Assembly (NCBI GenBank): GCA_963772295.1
Contig: CAVYWO010000001.1
Span: 62,001 to 126,000, forward strand
From: AP-15 sp963772295
GTDB taxonomy: Bacteria; Pseudomonadota; Alphaproteobacteria; ATCC43930; CGMCC-115725
DNA: 64,000 bases
Direction of reading: 5' to 3'
A program made the translations under genes and the position numbers. How positions within the stretch are numbered: the first letter of the stretch is position 1; the number at the start of each line of letters is the position of its first letter. Below the pieces are notes generated by a model. It saw only the letters and a list, made by a program, of their open reading frames with translations, was not told where the DNA came from and did not search any database. Shown piece after piece: positions 35,287 to 43,461 of this stretch.

Positions 35287-36393
35287 TCACTTCAATTGCC
35301 AGAGCTTGTCATAGCCCTCGACATAGGCGTTGCCATAGCCCTTGCTGAGCTGCGGCGGCGTGCCGGCGTCCTTGGCGTTGTGGCTGTCAAAGATGTAGAA
35401 CGGGATATTCGGGTTCTGCACCTGCGGCAGATGGCAGACAATGCGCATTTCCGCATCGATGATCGCATGCCCGATCCAATCCAGGTTCTCGCCGATGTCC
35501 ATCTGCACCTTGCCCTGCTGGATCAGGCCGATCACAAAGGGCGTGCCATTGAACGAATCGATCTTGACCCGGTCCGCCGAGTTGGTGAGCGTGACCGCGG
35601 GAACGACAAACTGCCCCATACTGTCATAGATCACGATGATGTAGTTGATCGTCGGATCGCTGACCAATGCCGATTGCACATCCGGCGTGATGCGCGATCC
35701 CCAGTCGACCACAGGCACGTTGATCACGCGCGTCTTGCAATGCGGACAGCGCGTCAACTCATCGGTCAAGCCCGCCATCATGCTGTCGGTGGACAACGGG
35801 CCGGTCGCGATCAACACGATCGCATTCAAATTGCCCTTGGTCTGGACGGCCGCCCAATCGACGAGCAGGGCGCCGGCCTTGAAATAGTCGATCGGGGCAT
35901 CCAGGACGTCTATTTTGTGGACCTCCGGCGTCTGCTGGAGGCCGTTGTAATGCGAGGCGACCACCGGGATGCCGGCGGCTCTGACCGCCCTCACTTGCGG
36001 AACGAGCACGCGCGGATCGGTCCCTGCCAGCAAATCGACGAGGTTCGGCTTTTCGGTCAGCGCGGCATTCATGCCCTGCACCCATTGCGAGATCTGGCCC
36101 TGGTTTTCCCAGATCGTGAGCTTGAAGCCGACCTTTGCCGCGACGCCGGCCATCGATTTCTCGATATTGGCGGTGAACGGGTTGGCCGAGGAGACCGGAA
36201 TGCTGAAGATGGATTTGCCCTTCATGCACGCGCGGGCGTCGAAGGGTGGCCCCGGCGCAACAAATTTGGGCTTTTGCAGAAACGGCTTCAGCTGGTTCTC
36301 GAAATAGGCGAGGTCGGCGGCCCGGCTCGGTACGGCGATCAGGCACGCCAGGAGCAGCGCCGCGCCCGCCGAAAGAACGCTCCGCAATTGCAT
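35287..36393 (-). CDS. periplasmic substrate-binding protein of the sugar-type ABC importer, copy 2
   Basis: A 368-residue paralogue of copy 1, the same length, with signal peptide LRSVLSAGAALLLACLIAVP. It has matching landmarks (CMKGKSIFSIPVSSANPFTA, DYFKAGALLVDWAAVQTKGN, RCPHCKTRVINVPVVDW, YIIVIYDSMGQFVVPAVTLT). DNA at the 3' ends of the two copies is nearly identical while the middles differ, suggesting recent exchange at the ends. The 141-base spacer to copy 1 holds no gene. As first gene of the operon its promoter should lie in 36394-36525. Confidence 0.88.
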   Translation of the reverse strand: MQLRSVLSAGAALLLACLIAVPSRAADLAYFENQLKPFLQKPKFVAPGPPFDARACMKGKSIFSIPVSSANPFTANIEKSMAGVAAKVGFKLTIWENQGQISQWVQGMNAALTEKPNLVDLLAGTDPRVLVPQVRAVRAAGIPVVASHYNGLQQTPEVHKIDVLDAPIDYFKAGALLVDWAAVQTKGNLNAIVLIATGPLSTDSMMAGLTDELTRCPHCKTRVINVPVVDWGSRITPDVQSALVSDPTINYIIVIYDSMGQFVVPAVTLTNSADRVKIDSFNGTPFVIGLIQQGKVQMDIGENLDWIGHAIIDAEMRIVCHLPQVQNPNIPFYIFDSHNAKDAGTPPQLSKGYGNAYVEGYDKLWQLK

Positions 36394-36525
36394 GAGGATT
36401 CTCCTCGCTTATGGTCCGCAAGATCGGATCCGACACGCATCCCAGACCCGCGACATGGCAGCGCGCTCGCAGAGGGCGCTCGCCCGCCGAAATGTGCAAA
36501 ATGCGTGCCGGAAAGGAAGCCCCGT

Positions 36526-36559
36526 GAGGGGTTGTAAGCTCAACCCCTCGAAATTTTTT
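36526..36559 (+). terminator. Rho-independent terminator, plus-strand orientation
   Basis: An 8-bp perfect stem (GAGGGGTT/AACCCCTC) with an eight-base loop, followed after GAAA by six T's on the plus strand. No plus-strand gene leads into it: upstream is the promoter region of the minus-strand importer operon. Confidence 0.7.
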
Positions 36560-36573
36560 AATCCTTGGAAATC

Positions 36574-36591
36574 CCGCCTGCAGGCAGGCGG
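36574..36591. repeat. palindrome adjacent to the 69-bp repeat
   Basis: CCGCCTGC-AG-GCAGGCGG, an 8-bp perfect stem that ends exactly one base before the second copy of the 69-bp repeat. It may mark the edge of the inserted block. Confidence 0.5.
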
Positions 36592-36660
36592 ACCATGATC
36601 GACCCCGCCCCAGGGTGTCAACCGAGCCCGCGCGGCGCTATCGTGCGCGGCGCCGAGCCG
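36592..36660. repeat. 69-bp direct repeat, copy 2 (leader of the hydroxylase gene)
   Basis: Same orientation as 29509-29577, 67 of 69 bases identical. It still carries the vestigial dapD start codon but is followed by the hydroxylase gene. Confidence 0.9.
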
Positions 36661-36675
36661 CGGCGAGGGGGAACG

Positions 36676-38166
36676 ATGAGAACGGGCGCCGAGTATCGCG
36701 AGGCCTTGCGCGACGGGCGCAGCGTCTGGGTCATGGGCGAGGGCAGGATTGCCGATGTCACCACCCATCCGGCGACATGTGCGATGGTCGACGAATATGC
36801 CCGCTGGTACGACCGCCACTTCGACCCGACTTGGCGCGACGTCCTGCTGTCGCCGCACGAGGCCGAGGGGGAAAGAGTCGCCTGGGCCTATGTCGCGCCG
36901 CAGCGGGCCGAGGATCTGATCGGCATCGGTCGATCCTTCGCCAGGACGCTGTTTCTCTCCGCCGGTAACGTCACCCACACCCCGGCCTACGGCAATCTGA
37001 TCGCGCTCGGCGTGGCGACGGCGGTGCAAGCGGTCGATCGGTCGCCGGAGCGGGTCGCCGCGGCCTTCGCCTATCGCGACGACATTGCCCGCAGCGGGCG
37101 TTTCCTGACCTTTTGCGGCGGCGCCCCGATCATCGGCCAGCGCCTGCGGCCGAACCCGGCCGAGCGGGTCGCGTTGAAACCGGTGCGCGAGACCGACGCC
37201 GGCGTCGTGCTGTCGGGCCGGCTCGGCATGCATACGAGCCCGGCCTATGCCGAAGAGGTCTATGTCGGCGGCCTTTCCGGCATCGATCTTTGCGGGCATC
37301 GCGCCAGCTTCATCGTCCCGGTCGCAGCCCCGGGCGTCACCGTCTTGTGCCGCCAGGCCGCGGCGCGCAGCGGCAACCCCTTCGCCGCACCGCTCTCCGG
37401 GCGGTTCGACGAGCTCGACGGGCAGATGTGGCTCGACGACGTGTTCATACCGTGGGAGCGCGTGTTCTTTGCCGACACCGCGCCCGAGGCGATCCCGCGC
37501 TGGCTGCGCTGGCATCATCTCCGCGGCTGGCTGGCGCGGGCCGAGTTCAGCCTCGGCCTGGCGCTGACGCTCGGCGACGCGATGGGTCTGACCCAGCACG
37601 AGCAAACCGTCGAATATCTGATCGACCTGATCGCCGCGGTGCAGACCGGGCGCAGCTGCCTGAGTGCGGCCGAGCACGAGCCCGAATTCACCGCCGCCGG
37701 CCATTGCTTCCCGGGCCACGCCCATCTCGCCGCGGGCGGCATTGCGCTGCTCAAGGCGCGGCAGCGGATTGCCGAGATCCTGCGGAGCCTGCCCGGCTCC
37801 TCGCTGGTCGTCGCGCCGACCGATCGCGATCTCGCGGCACCGGAGCTTTCCGCGGGCCTCGACGACGCCTTCGGCGGCGGCGGCTACACCGCGCTCCAGC
37901 GTGCGGCATTGCTGCAGCTTGCCGCCGACCACGTCTCGTCGGCGCTCGATGCGCGCAAATCCGCCTTCGAGCTGCATGCGAGCGGCGGCATGCCGATGTG
38001 GCGGCATTGGCTGCGACGCAGCTTTCGCGACTACGACACGCTGGCCAATGCGGTCTTGCAGGCGATCGACCTGCCGATGCCGGAAATCGGCCTCGACGGG
38101 ATCCGCACCGCGCCGATCGCCGCCCGTCGCCCCGCCGCGCCGCCGGTGCGCACCGATCGCGGATAA
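36676..38166 (+). CDS. 4-hydroxyphenylacetate 3-hydroxylase (HpaB) family flavin monooxygenase
   Basis: A 496-residue member of the HpaB/PvcC family, FADH2-dependent oxygenases that ortho-hydroxylate phenols. The N-terminus MRTGAEYREALRDGRSVWV is typical. The acyl-CoA-dehydrogenase-like core has THTPAYGNLIALGV, FSIG-like HTSPAYAEEVYVGGL, the IPWERVFFAD strand and the C-terminal helices with CFPGHAHLAAGGIALLKAR and GGGGYTALQRAALLQLA. ATG 36676 follows GAGGGGG. A flavin reductase partner (HpaC) is not in the window. Substrate is open, since the family includes hydroxylases of many phenols. The preceding 69-bp repeat suggests it once stood next to dapD. Confidence 0.82.
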   Translation: MRTGAEYREALRDGRSVWVMGEGRIADVTTHPATCAMVDEYARWYDRHFDPTWRDVLLSPHEAEGERVAWAYVAPQRAEDLIGIGRSFARTLFLSAGNVTHTPAYGNLIALGVATAVQAVDRSPERVAAAFAYRDDIARSGRFLTFCGGAPIIGQRLRPNPAERVALKPVRETDAGVVLSGRLGMHTSPAYAEEVYVGGLSGIDLCGHRASFIVPVAAPGVTVLCRQAAARSGNPFAAPLSGRFDELDGQMWLDDVFIPWERVFFADTAPEAIPRWLRWHHLRGWLARAEFSLGLALTLGDAMGLTQHEQTVEYLIDLIAAVQTGRSCLSAAEHEPEFTAAGHCFPGHAHLAAGGIALLKARQRIAEILRSLPGSSLVVAPTDRDLAAPELSAGLDDAFGGGGYTALQRAALLQLAADHVSSALDARKSAFELHASGGMPMWRHWLRRSFRDYDTLANAVLQAIDLPMPEIGLDGIRTAPIAARRPAAPPVRTDRG

Positions 38167-38446
38167 GCCGATGGTTCGGGCTCACCATTTACGATAAGTT
38201 TTCGCGGGGAAGCGATCGCGGCACCGTTTCTCCCTTCCCGACCAGGCTCCGCCAGGCCGCCGCGCCCACCGGCGCGGCTTGGCCTTGACCGAGCAAGGGG
38301 GCCTGATGGACCCCGTGTCGGCTCGGCTCGACGGCCTCGGTCTCGGGCAAACTCCGCCACCGGCGAAGGACGCCTCTTCCTGCGCCTGACGGCCCGGTTC
38401 GGCTCAGAGCCGTGAATCTATCCCCGGGCTGTCGGGACCGGTTCAG

Positions 38447-38490
38447 CTCGTCCTTCGAGACAGCCGCTTCGCGGCTTCCTCAGGACGAGG
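38447..38490 (-). repeat. intergenic palindromic repeat of the CTCAT-TGAG family, inverted copy
   Basis: Read on the minus strand it opens CTCGTCCTGAGGAAGCCGC and closes GTCTCGAAGGACGAG, with a GAAGC-type hairpin inside. It lies in the 464-base stretch 38167-38630, which holds no gene apart from these repeats. Confidence 0.6.
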
Positions 38491-38516
38491 TTTTCCTTAA
38501 TGCCATCAATAAGATA

Positions 38517-38587
38517 CCTCATCCTGAGCCGGCCGCCCCCGGGTCCGCGCTTCGCGCGGTCCCGGGGGCGGCCGTGTCGAAGGATGC
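38517..38587 (+). repeat. intergenic palindromic repeat of the CTCAT-TGAG family
   Basis: Opens CCTCATCCTGAGCCGG, closes GTGTCGAAGGATG, with a long internal palindrome (GGCCGCCCCCGGG against CCCGGGGGCGGCC around CGCTTCGCG). It faces the copy just before it, head to head. Confidence 0.6.
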
Positions 38588-38630
38588 TGGAGGTCCATGC
38601 AGCCATGTCGGCCAATACTTCCACAAACTC

Positions 38631-39020
38631 TCAGCGGATCACCTCGACATCCACGCCGACAATTGCGGCTATGCTTTGCCAAGATCGATCAGCCGTCAGC
38701 GCCGGAACACCGAGGCGCGAGGCGAGCGCCAGGCACGCGCGATCGCCGAGAGACAGCCCGGCCTTGCGCGTCGTCGGCAAAAGCATGCCGGCGGCAACGG
38801 CGAGCCCTTTATAGAAAGGGATTCGGGCAATCGGGAGCGGGGCGAGCACTGGCCGAATATCTTTTTCCGCCACACCATTGCGAGCAAAGTAGCCGACAAT
38901 CTCGCTTAGATTGACCGACGCAACGGCAAAGTCGGCGAGAATGGCGCGAACCCTGTCGGCACCGGGCTCGCCCAGCAACAGGGCAAGCAGAGCAGAAGCG
39001 TCGAGGACAGCCCAAATCAC
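38631..39020 (-). CDS. vapC: VapC-type PIN-domain toxin
   Basis: A 129-residue PIN ribonuclease. The acidic site residues are in VLDASALLALLLGEPG (first Asp), NLSEIVGYF (Glu) and LSLGDRACLALASRLG (Asp), with PALTADRSW carrying the last Asp. VapC toxins cut specific RNAs and are held inactive by VapB. The ATG at 39020 overlaps the antitoxin stop (ATGA). Confidence 0.88.
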   Translation of the reverse strand: MIWAVLDASALLALLLGEPGADRVRAILADFAVASVNLSEIVGYFARNGVAEKDIRPVLAPLPIARIPFYKGLAVAAGMLLPTTRKAGLSLGDRACLALASRLGVPALTADRSWQSIAAIVGVDVEVIR

Positions 39021-39268
39021 TCGCGCTCGGCTTCTCGGTGCCGTTCCGCGAGAAAGTCGTCGACCGATGCATCTGGCTTGGTCCCGATCAGCCGCCGCGT
39101 CAGGGCCTGGGACTGGGCGACCACTTCGTCGACCGTTCTGATGCGGATCTCGCGACCGGCGAGTTCCACGACGACGTCACCGCCGTGATCGAGGCCGACC
39201 GCCTTGCGAAACTCTGCCGGAATGCTGAGGCGACCCGATTCGGAAACACGTCCTCGTGCGGCGTTCAT
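39017..39268 (-). CDS. vapB: VapB-type AbrB/SpoVT antitoxin
   Basis: An 83-residue antitoxin with an AbrB-type DNA-binding N-terminus (GRVSESGRLSIPAEFRKAVG, about 6-25) and a charged C-terminal tail (DDFLAERHREAERE) that would wrap VapC. ATG 39268 gives the family length; the longer open frame upstream is spurious. Autoregulation is expected, but I see no clear operator. Confidence 0.85.
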   Translation of the reverse strand: MNAARGRVSESGRLSIPAEFRKAVGLDHGGDVVVELAGREIRIRTVDEVVAQSQALTRRLIGTKPDASVDDFLAERHREAERE

Positions 39269-39499
39269 GCCCTTCGCTCTCTCCAAGCCATATTTTGAAT
39301 AACATGGCGTATGGCACATCATTCTGGGTCTGATGTCCGGTTCAAGGATGAGCGGGCGAGTGAAGCAGCGGGCCGAGATGATTGTGGCGGCGAGACGGCA
39401 ATCGTGTTGCTGGCCGGGCGCAGGGGGCAACGCCAAATCGCGCCGAGATGGCGTGACCCGGCCTTCTACGGTAAGGAGTTTCGGAGCGGGGCTTCCTGG

Positions 39500-39763
39500 A
39501 CGACCGAATTGGACATCGCGAGCTGGCTGCGCGGCCTCGGGCTCGAACGATACGAGGATGCGTTCCGCGAGAACCGGATCGGCGCCGACATTCTGCCGAG
39601 CCCGACCGCCGAAGATCTCAAGGAGCTCGGCATCACCCTGGTGGGCGACCGCCGCCGTCCGCTCGACGCCATCGCCGCTCTGCGGGAAGGTGCTCGACCG
39701 CCGTTTGCGGCCGGCACGTCGTCCACTACCCGCGTCGATCTCCAGCCACTTTATCGACGCTGA
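39500..39763 (+). pseudogene. debris of a SAM-domain/cyclase regulator, copy C
   Basis: A complete SAM-like domain (LDIASWLRGLGLERYEDAF, NRIGADILPSPTAEDLKEL, LDAIAALREG) that runs out of homology before any cyclase domain and stops at 39763. About 50 bases before and into the domain match copy A near-identically. The start of a functional gene is not evident. Confidence 0.6.
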
Positions 39764-40097
39764 TTTGCGCCGGACCGAAAGGCGTTGAGCACCCGCAACG
39801 ATCGCCTTTACGGACCTCGGAAATGATGTTGGCCTCGATGGGGCAGCTCGCAGATCGAACTCGCGTCCGAGATCGCGGCTGCGATCGAGGCCGATCCCAT
39901 CGAGCGGAGCCGATGCGAGCAGCGCTTTCACCCCCATCTTGGGCGGCTCAACAAACCGTTGCCGGAGGCGCAAGCGCGCCTCAGCCGCGCGTAAAGGCCA
40001 GCCGTGAGCGGCGAGAGGAGACTTGAACATGCTGTCGGTGTACCTGAATATCCGGAAATAACGACGGAAAACGCAGGCGGCCGCAAGCGAGGGCCGA
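39764..40097. other. gene-free stretch
   Basis: The 334 bases between the cyclase debris and the UbiH-type gene contain no gene I can support. A short plus-strand segment near 39846-39990 (ELASEIAAAIEADP and following) is protein-like and may be the relic of another gene. Confidence 0.4.
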
Positions 40098-41309
40098 CTA
40101 GAGCGGCAGGCCGCGCGCCAGGCGCGGCAGATCGCCCAAGACCCCCATCGCATCGCGCATCAAGAGCCGCTTCAAGGGCGGCATCCGGTCGACCATGGCA
40201 AGCCCGCTGTCGCGGCAGAGCCGCAATGGCGCGATCCGGTTCGAGAACAGCCGGTTTAGCCCGTCGGTCACGGCGGCGAGCATAAAGGTGTCGAAGCGGC
40301 GCCATCGCTGATAGCGCAGCAGCATTCGGTCGTCGCCGATGTCGAGACCGAGCCGGCGCCAGTCGATGACGAGTTCGGCGAGTGCCGCGACATCGCGAAT
40401 GCCCAGATTGAGCCCCTGGCCGGCGATCGGATGAATGACATGCGCGGCCTCGCCGACGAGCGCCAGCCGGGTCGCGGCATAGCGTTCGGCGAGCATCAGC
40501 CCCAAAGGGTAGGTCGAGCGCGGCCCCACGGCTCGACGGTCCCGAGAAAATCGCCGAAGCGCGCCGCCAATTCGGCCGCGAAGGCGTCATCCGCGAGGGC
40601 CACGAGGCGGGGCGCCAGCTCGGCCCGCTCGGTCCAGACGATCGACGAGCGGTCGCCCGTCATCGGCAGGATCGCAAACGGCCCCGCCGGCAGAAAATGT
40701 TCGACCGCGATGCCGCGATGCGGCCTTGCGTGCCGCACCGTCGTGACGATGCCGAGCTGCGGGTAGCGCCATTCGAGGGTGCGGATCTGGGCGGCCCGCC
40801 GCAGCGGCGAGGCGGCGCCATCGGCCGCGGCGACGAGCCGCGCCTGCAGCCGGCGGCCGTCGGAGAGCGCGGCGGTGGCGGCAAGAGGCGAGGCGTCGAC
40901 CCGCTCGACCGCGAGCGGCGCCAGCAAATCGAGGCTCGGCAAGCCGCGGACGTGCTCGATACAGCGCCCGCCGCAGCACCCGGTTCTCGACGATGTAGCC
41001 GAGCGGCGCATCGCCGAGATCGCGGTGGTCGTAATGCAGAAACAGGGACGAATCGTCATCGGCGACCCGGATCTCGAGGATCGGCTCGGCCGCCGGGGCA
41101 AGCTTCGGCCAGAGCCCGAGCGCATCGAGGACCTGGCGCGAGCCGTAAGCAATCGCCGAGGCGCGCCCGTCGAAGGCCTCGCCGAGCATCGTCGCCGGAT
41201 CCTCGCGGTCGACGACAACGACCGCGAGCCCGGCGCCGGCGCAGGCGGCACCGAGCAAGAGCCCGATCATGCCGCCGCCGGCGATCAGCAGCTCGGCATC
41301 GTCGACCAT
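40098..41309 (-). pseudogene. UbiH/UbiF-type FAD monooxygenase with two frameshifts
   Basis: Three overlapping frames make up one FAD-dependent aromatic hydroxylase of about 400 residues. First, from ATG 41309, the Rossmann motif DAELLIAGGGMIGLLLGAA to YIVENRVLRRALY. Second, after a shift near 40970, IEHVRGLPSLDLLAPL, ARLVAAADGAASPLRRAA and FLPAGPFAILPMTGDRSSIV. Third, after a shift near 40527 in a CCCC run, the FAD-binding RLALVGEAAHVIHPIAGQGL and LNLGIRDVAALAEL to the stop at 40098. GDRSSIV and the GEAAHVIHPIAGQG motif are family-specific. As read it cannot be translated whole. It follows the P450 gene by 20 bases; the family works in ubiquinone synthesis or on phenolic products. Confidence 0.78.
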
Positions 41310-41328
41310 GCGGCACCCGCCGCCGCGG

Positions 41329-42717
41329 TCAGCTGCCGTCGCGGCGCCGCAGCAGGAACGGCGGAGCGCGGTCGGGCTGGGTCGTGACGATGCCGCGCGG
41401 CGTCACCGGACCGTCGTCGGCGCGCTCGATGCGAAACGCTCGGAGCATCGCGGCGAGGACGAGGGTCGCCTCTGTCAGCGCGAATTGCGCGCCGATGCAG
41501 ACCCGCGGTCCGATGCCGAACGGCAGATAGGCAAAGCGATCGGGCGGCGGCGCCCCGGGCAGAAAGCGATCGGGGTCGAAACGATCGGGGTCGCGCCACA
41601 GCCGGCGATGGCGGTGCAGCACCCATGGCGCGATCAGCACGATGGCGCGCGCCGGGATCGCGACGCCGCCGGCGTCATCGGCGGCGATCGCCTGTCGCGC
41701 CAACGTGAACGCCGGCGGATAGAGCCGCAACACCTCGTTGACGACGGCACGCGCGTAGACGAGCGCCGGCAGCGCCGCGCCGGCGCGATCGGGGGCAAGA
41801 TCGAGCCCCTTCGCCTCGGCGGCGAGGCGGTCCTGGACCGCCGGCTCGCCGGCGAGCAGGAGAAGCGACCAGAACAATGCGACCGCGGTCGTTTCGTGGC
41901 CGGCGACGATCATCGTCGCGACCTGATCGGCCAGCTGGCCGGGCGCGAAGGGAGCGCCGCTTTCAGGGTCGCGAGCCGCCGACAACAGGTCGAGCAGATC
42001 GCGCGGCGCTCCCTCGGCGGCCTTCCCGGAGCGCTCGGCGATCAACCGCCGGATCAGATCGAGCCAGTGGCGGCGAAACCGCCAGCGCGCGAGGTCGCGA
42101 GGGCTCGGAAAAGCCGGCGGCAGCAGCATGTCCAGCAGCGTCGGCCGGCCGAGTCGGGCAGCGTAGTGCTTGATCAGCCCGCGCATTTCGCGCCCGTGCC
42201 GCGCCATTTCGAGCGAGAACATCGATCGCCCTGCGATTTCCAAGGCGAGAAACTGCATCGCCGCCAGCAGGTCGACCGGTTGCCCCGCCGATTGGTCAAG
42301 CTCGGCAACGGTTTCGGCAGCGGCCGCCGCGACGTGGCGGGCCAGGAGCGGCATCGTGCGCGGGGCAAAGGCGGGGGCGAGGGTCCGGCGTTGATGCTTC
42401 CAGTCCTCCCCCTGGCTCAACAGCAATCCCCGGCCGAGCAGCGGCCGCAAGATGCGAATCCCGGCGTTGGTGCGGCGGTAATTCTCGGTGTTCTCGACGA
42501 GGACACGATGGATGCCGGCGGGTCGGCTGAGGATGACCTGTTGCCGCCCGAGAAAGCGGCGATAGACGACATCGTCCTCGAAGGCCTGCGGCGTAAAGAG
42601 GCCCATCGCATTGTCGTGCAGCGACCGGGCGATGACGCGCCCGCCGGTCGCGTTCGTCGGCGGCGGCATCGCCGGGATTGCGCGCGCCGCCTGGATGAGG
42701 GGCTGGGCGTCACTCAT
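41329..42717 (-). CDS. cytochrome P450
   Basis: A 462-residue P450 with all core motifs: I-helix MIVAGHETTAVALFW (about 255), the ExxR helix in VVNEVLRLYPP, and the heme loop FGIGPRVCIGAQFAL with the cysteine ligand. WKHQRRTLAPAF is the C-helix. It uses heme and redox partners to hydroxylate an organic substrate; no ferredoxin is adjacent. ATG 42717 is the natural start, yet the same frame stays open upstream through the ICMT-like gene, so a fusion is possible. The UbiH-type gene follows 20 bases on. Confidence 0.92.
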   Translation of the reverse strand: MSDAQPLIQAARAIPAMPPPTNATGGRVIARSLHDNAMGLFTPQAFEDDVVYRRFLGRQQVILSRPAGIHRVLVENTENYRRTNAGIRILRPLLGRGLLLSQGEDWKHQRRTLAPAFAPRTMPLLARHVAAAAAETVAELDQSAGQPVDLLAAMQFLALEIAGRSMFSLEMARHGREMRGLIKHYAARLGRPTLLDMLLPPAFPSPRDLARWRFRRHWLDLIRRLIAERSGKAAEGAPRDLLDLLSAARDPESGAPFAPGQLADQVATMIVAGHETTAVALFWSLLLLAGEPAVQDRLAAEAKGLDLAPDRAGAALPALVYARAVVNEVLRLYPPAFTLARQAIAADDAGGVAIPARAIVLIAPWVLHRHRRLWRDPDRFDPDRFLPGAPPPDRFAYLPFGIGPRVCIGAQFALTEATLVLAAMLRAFRIERADDGPVTPRGIVTTQPDRAPPFLLRRRDGS

Positions 42718-43317
42718 TTGCGGCCTCGGTTTTCGCTGCGCCGGTGCATGCAAAAATCGGCATTGCCGCGCCCGGTTCCAAGCCTCATCCGCGCAAATCG
42801 CCGATCCGACGGCTGACAGCCGGCGGCGCGGCGCCAGCAGCCGCTCCTCGATCCGGATGCGCCTGCCGATCAGCAATAGGTTGGCGACCGAGAACAGCGC
42901 GGCGATCGCGACCGCGCCGAAGGCCAGCGGCAGGAGCGCGATCTCGGCGCCGACAATCAGATAATTGGGGTGTCTGAGCCACCGGTAGGGGCCCGTCTTC
43001 ACCAACGGCGCGCCAGGCAGGGTGAGGATGCGGGTCGTCCAGAAGCGACCAAGGCTGACGATGACCCAGAGGCGGAGGAGCTGCAGCATGCCGAAAAGAG
43101 CGAGGAGCGGCCAGCGCGGCGCCGCCGCAGCCGGCACCAAGAGCGCCATCGCGCCGAGCCAGCCGGCATGCAAGATGACCAAGAGCGGGTAGCCGGTGCG
43201 ATCCGCCTCGATCGCACCCCGCCGACGCAGCCGCCTGGTGTTCCTCCCGGCCCAGACGAGTTCACCGAAGCGCTGCGCGGCGACGAAAAAGAGCGTACCG
43301 TAAAGCCAAGTCAGCAT
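42718..43317 (-). CDS. isoprenylcysteine carboxyl methyltransferase (ICMT)-family membrane protein, in frame with the P450
   Basis: From ATG 43317 about 170 residues form a small ICMT/YpbQ-type membrane methyltransferase with four to five hydrophobic segments. It has the SAM-site signature KTGPYRWLRHPNYLIVG and the closing RRIRIEERLLAPRRR. Homologues normally stop there. Here the frame continues through about 30 linker residues (SAVGSAICADEAWN onward) into the P450 start. A frameshift after LLAPRRR would instead end it at 42785. In other bacteria this family sits beside FAD oxidoreductases and type III polyketide synthases; the UbiH-type gene nearby is consistent, but no synthase is present. 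Confidence 0.7.
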
Positions 43318-43461
43318 CGAACACTTATACTGCGGCGAGCAGGCGGATATTCCCTCCGTGCACGACGCCGCGCCGGCGATCGGTCGCGCGAGGGGAGATC
43401 ACCCGGCCCTCCTCGTCGTTATATGTGTTAGGGTATAGCCAAAATTCGCGCCATCCCGACG

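Noticed and set aside
34039..36393. CRISPR-like repetition from the repeated segments
   Set aside because: The repeats are homologous gene parts of different spacing, not short repeats with regular spacers.
33988..36537. Plus-strand open frame of 849 codons over the binding-protein genes
   Set aside because: It is the antisense shadow of two well-supported binding-protein genes; its apparent internal repeat only mirrors their duplication.
36409..38007. Minus-strand open frame of 532 codons opposite the hydroxylase
   Set aside because: The HpaB-type motifs on the plus strand are decisive.
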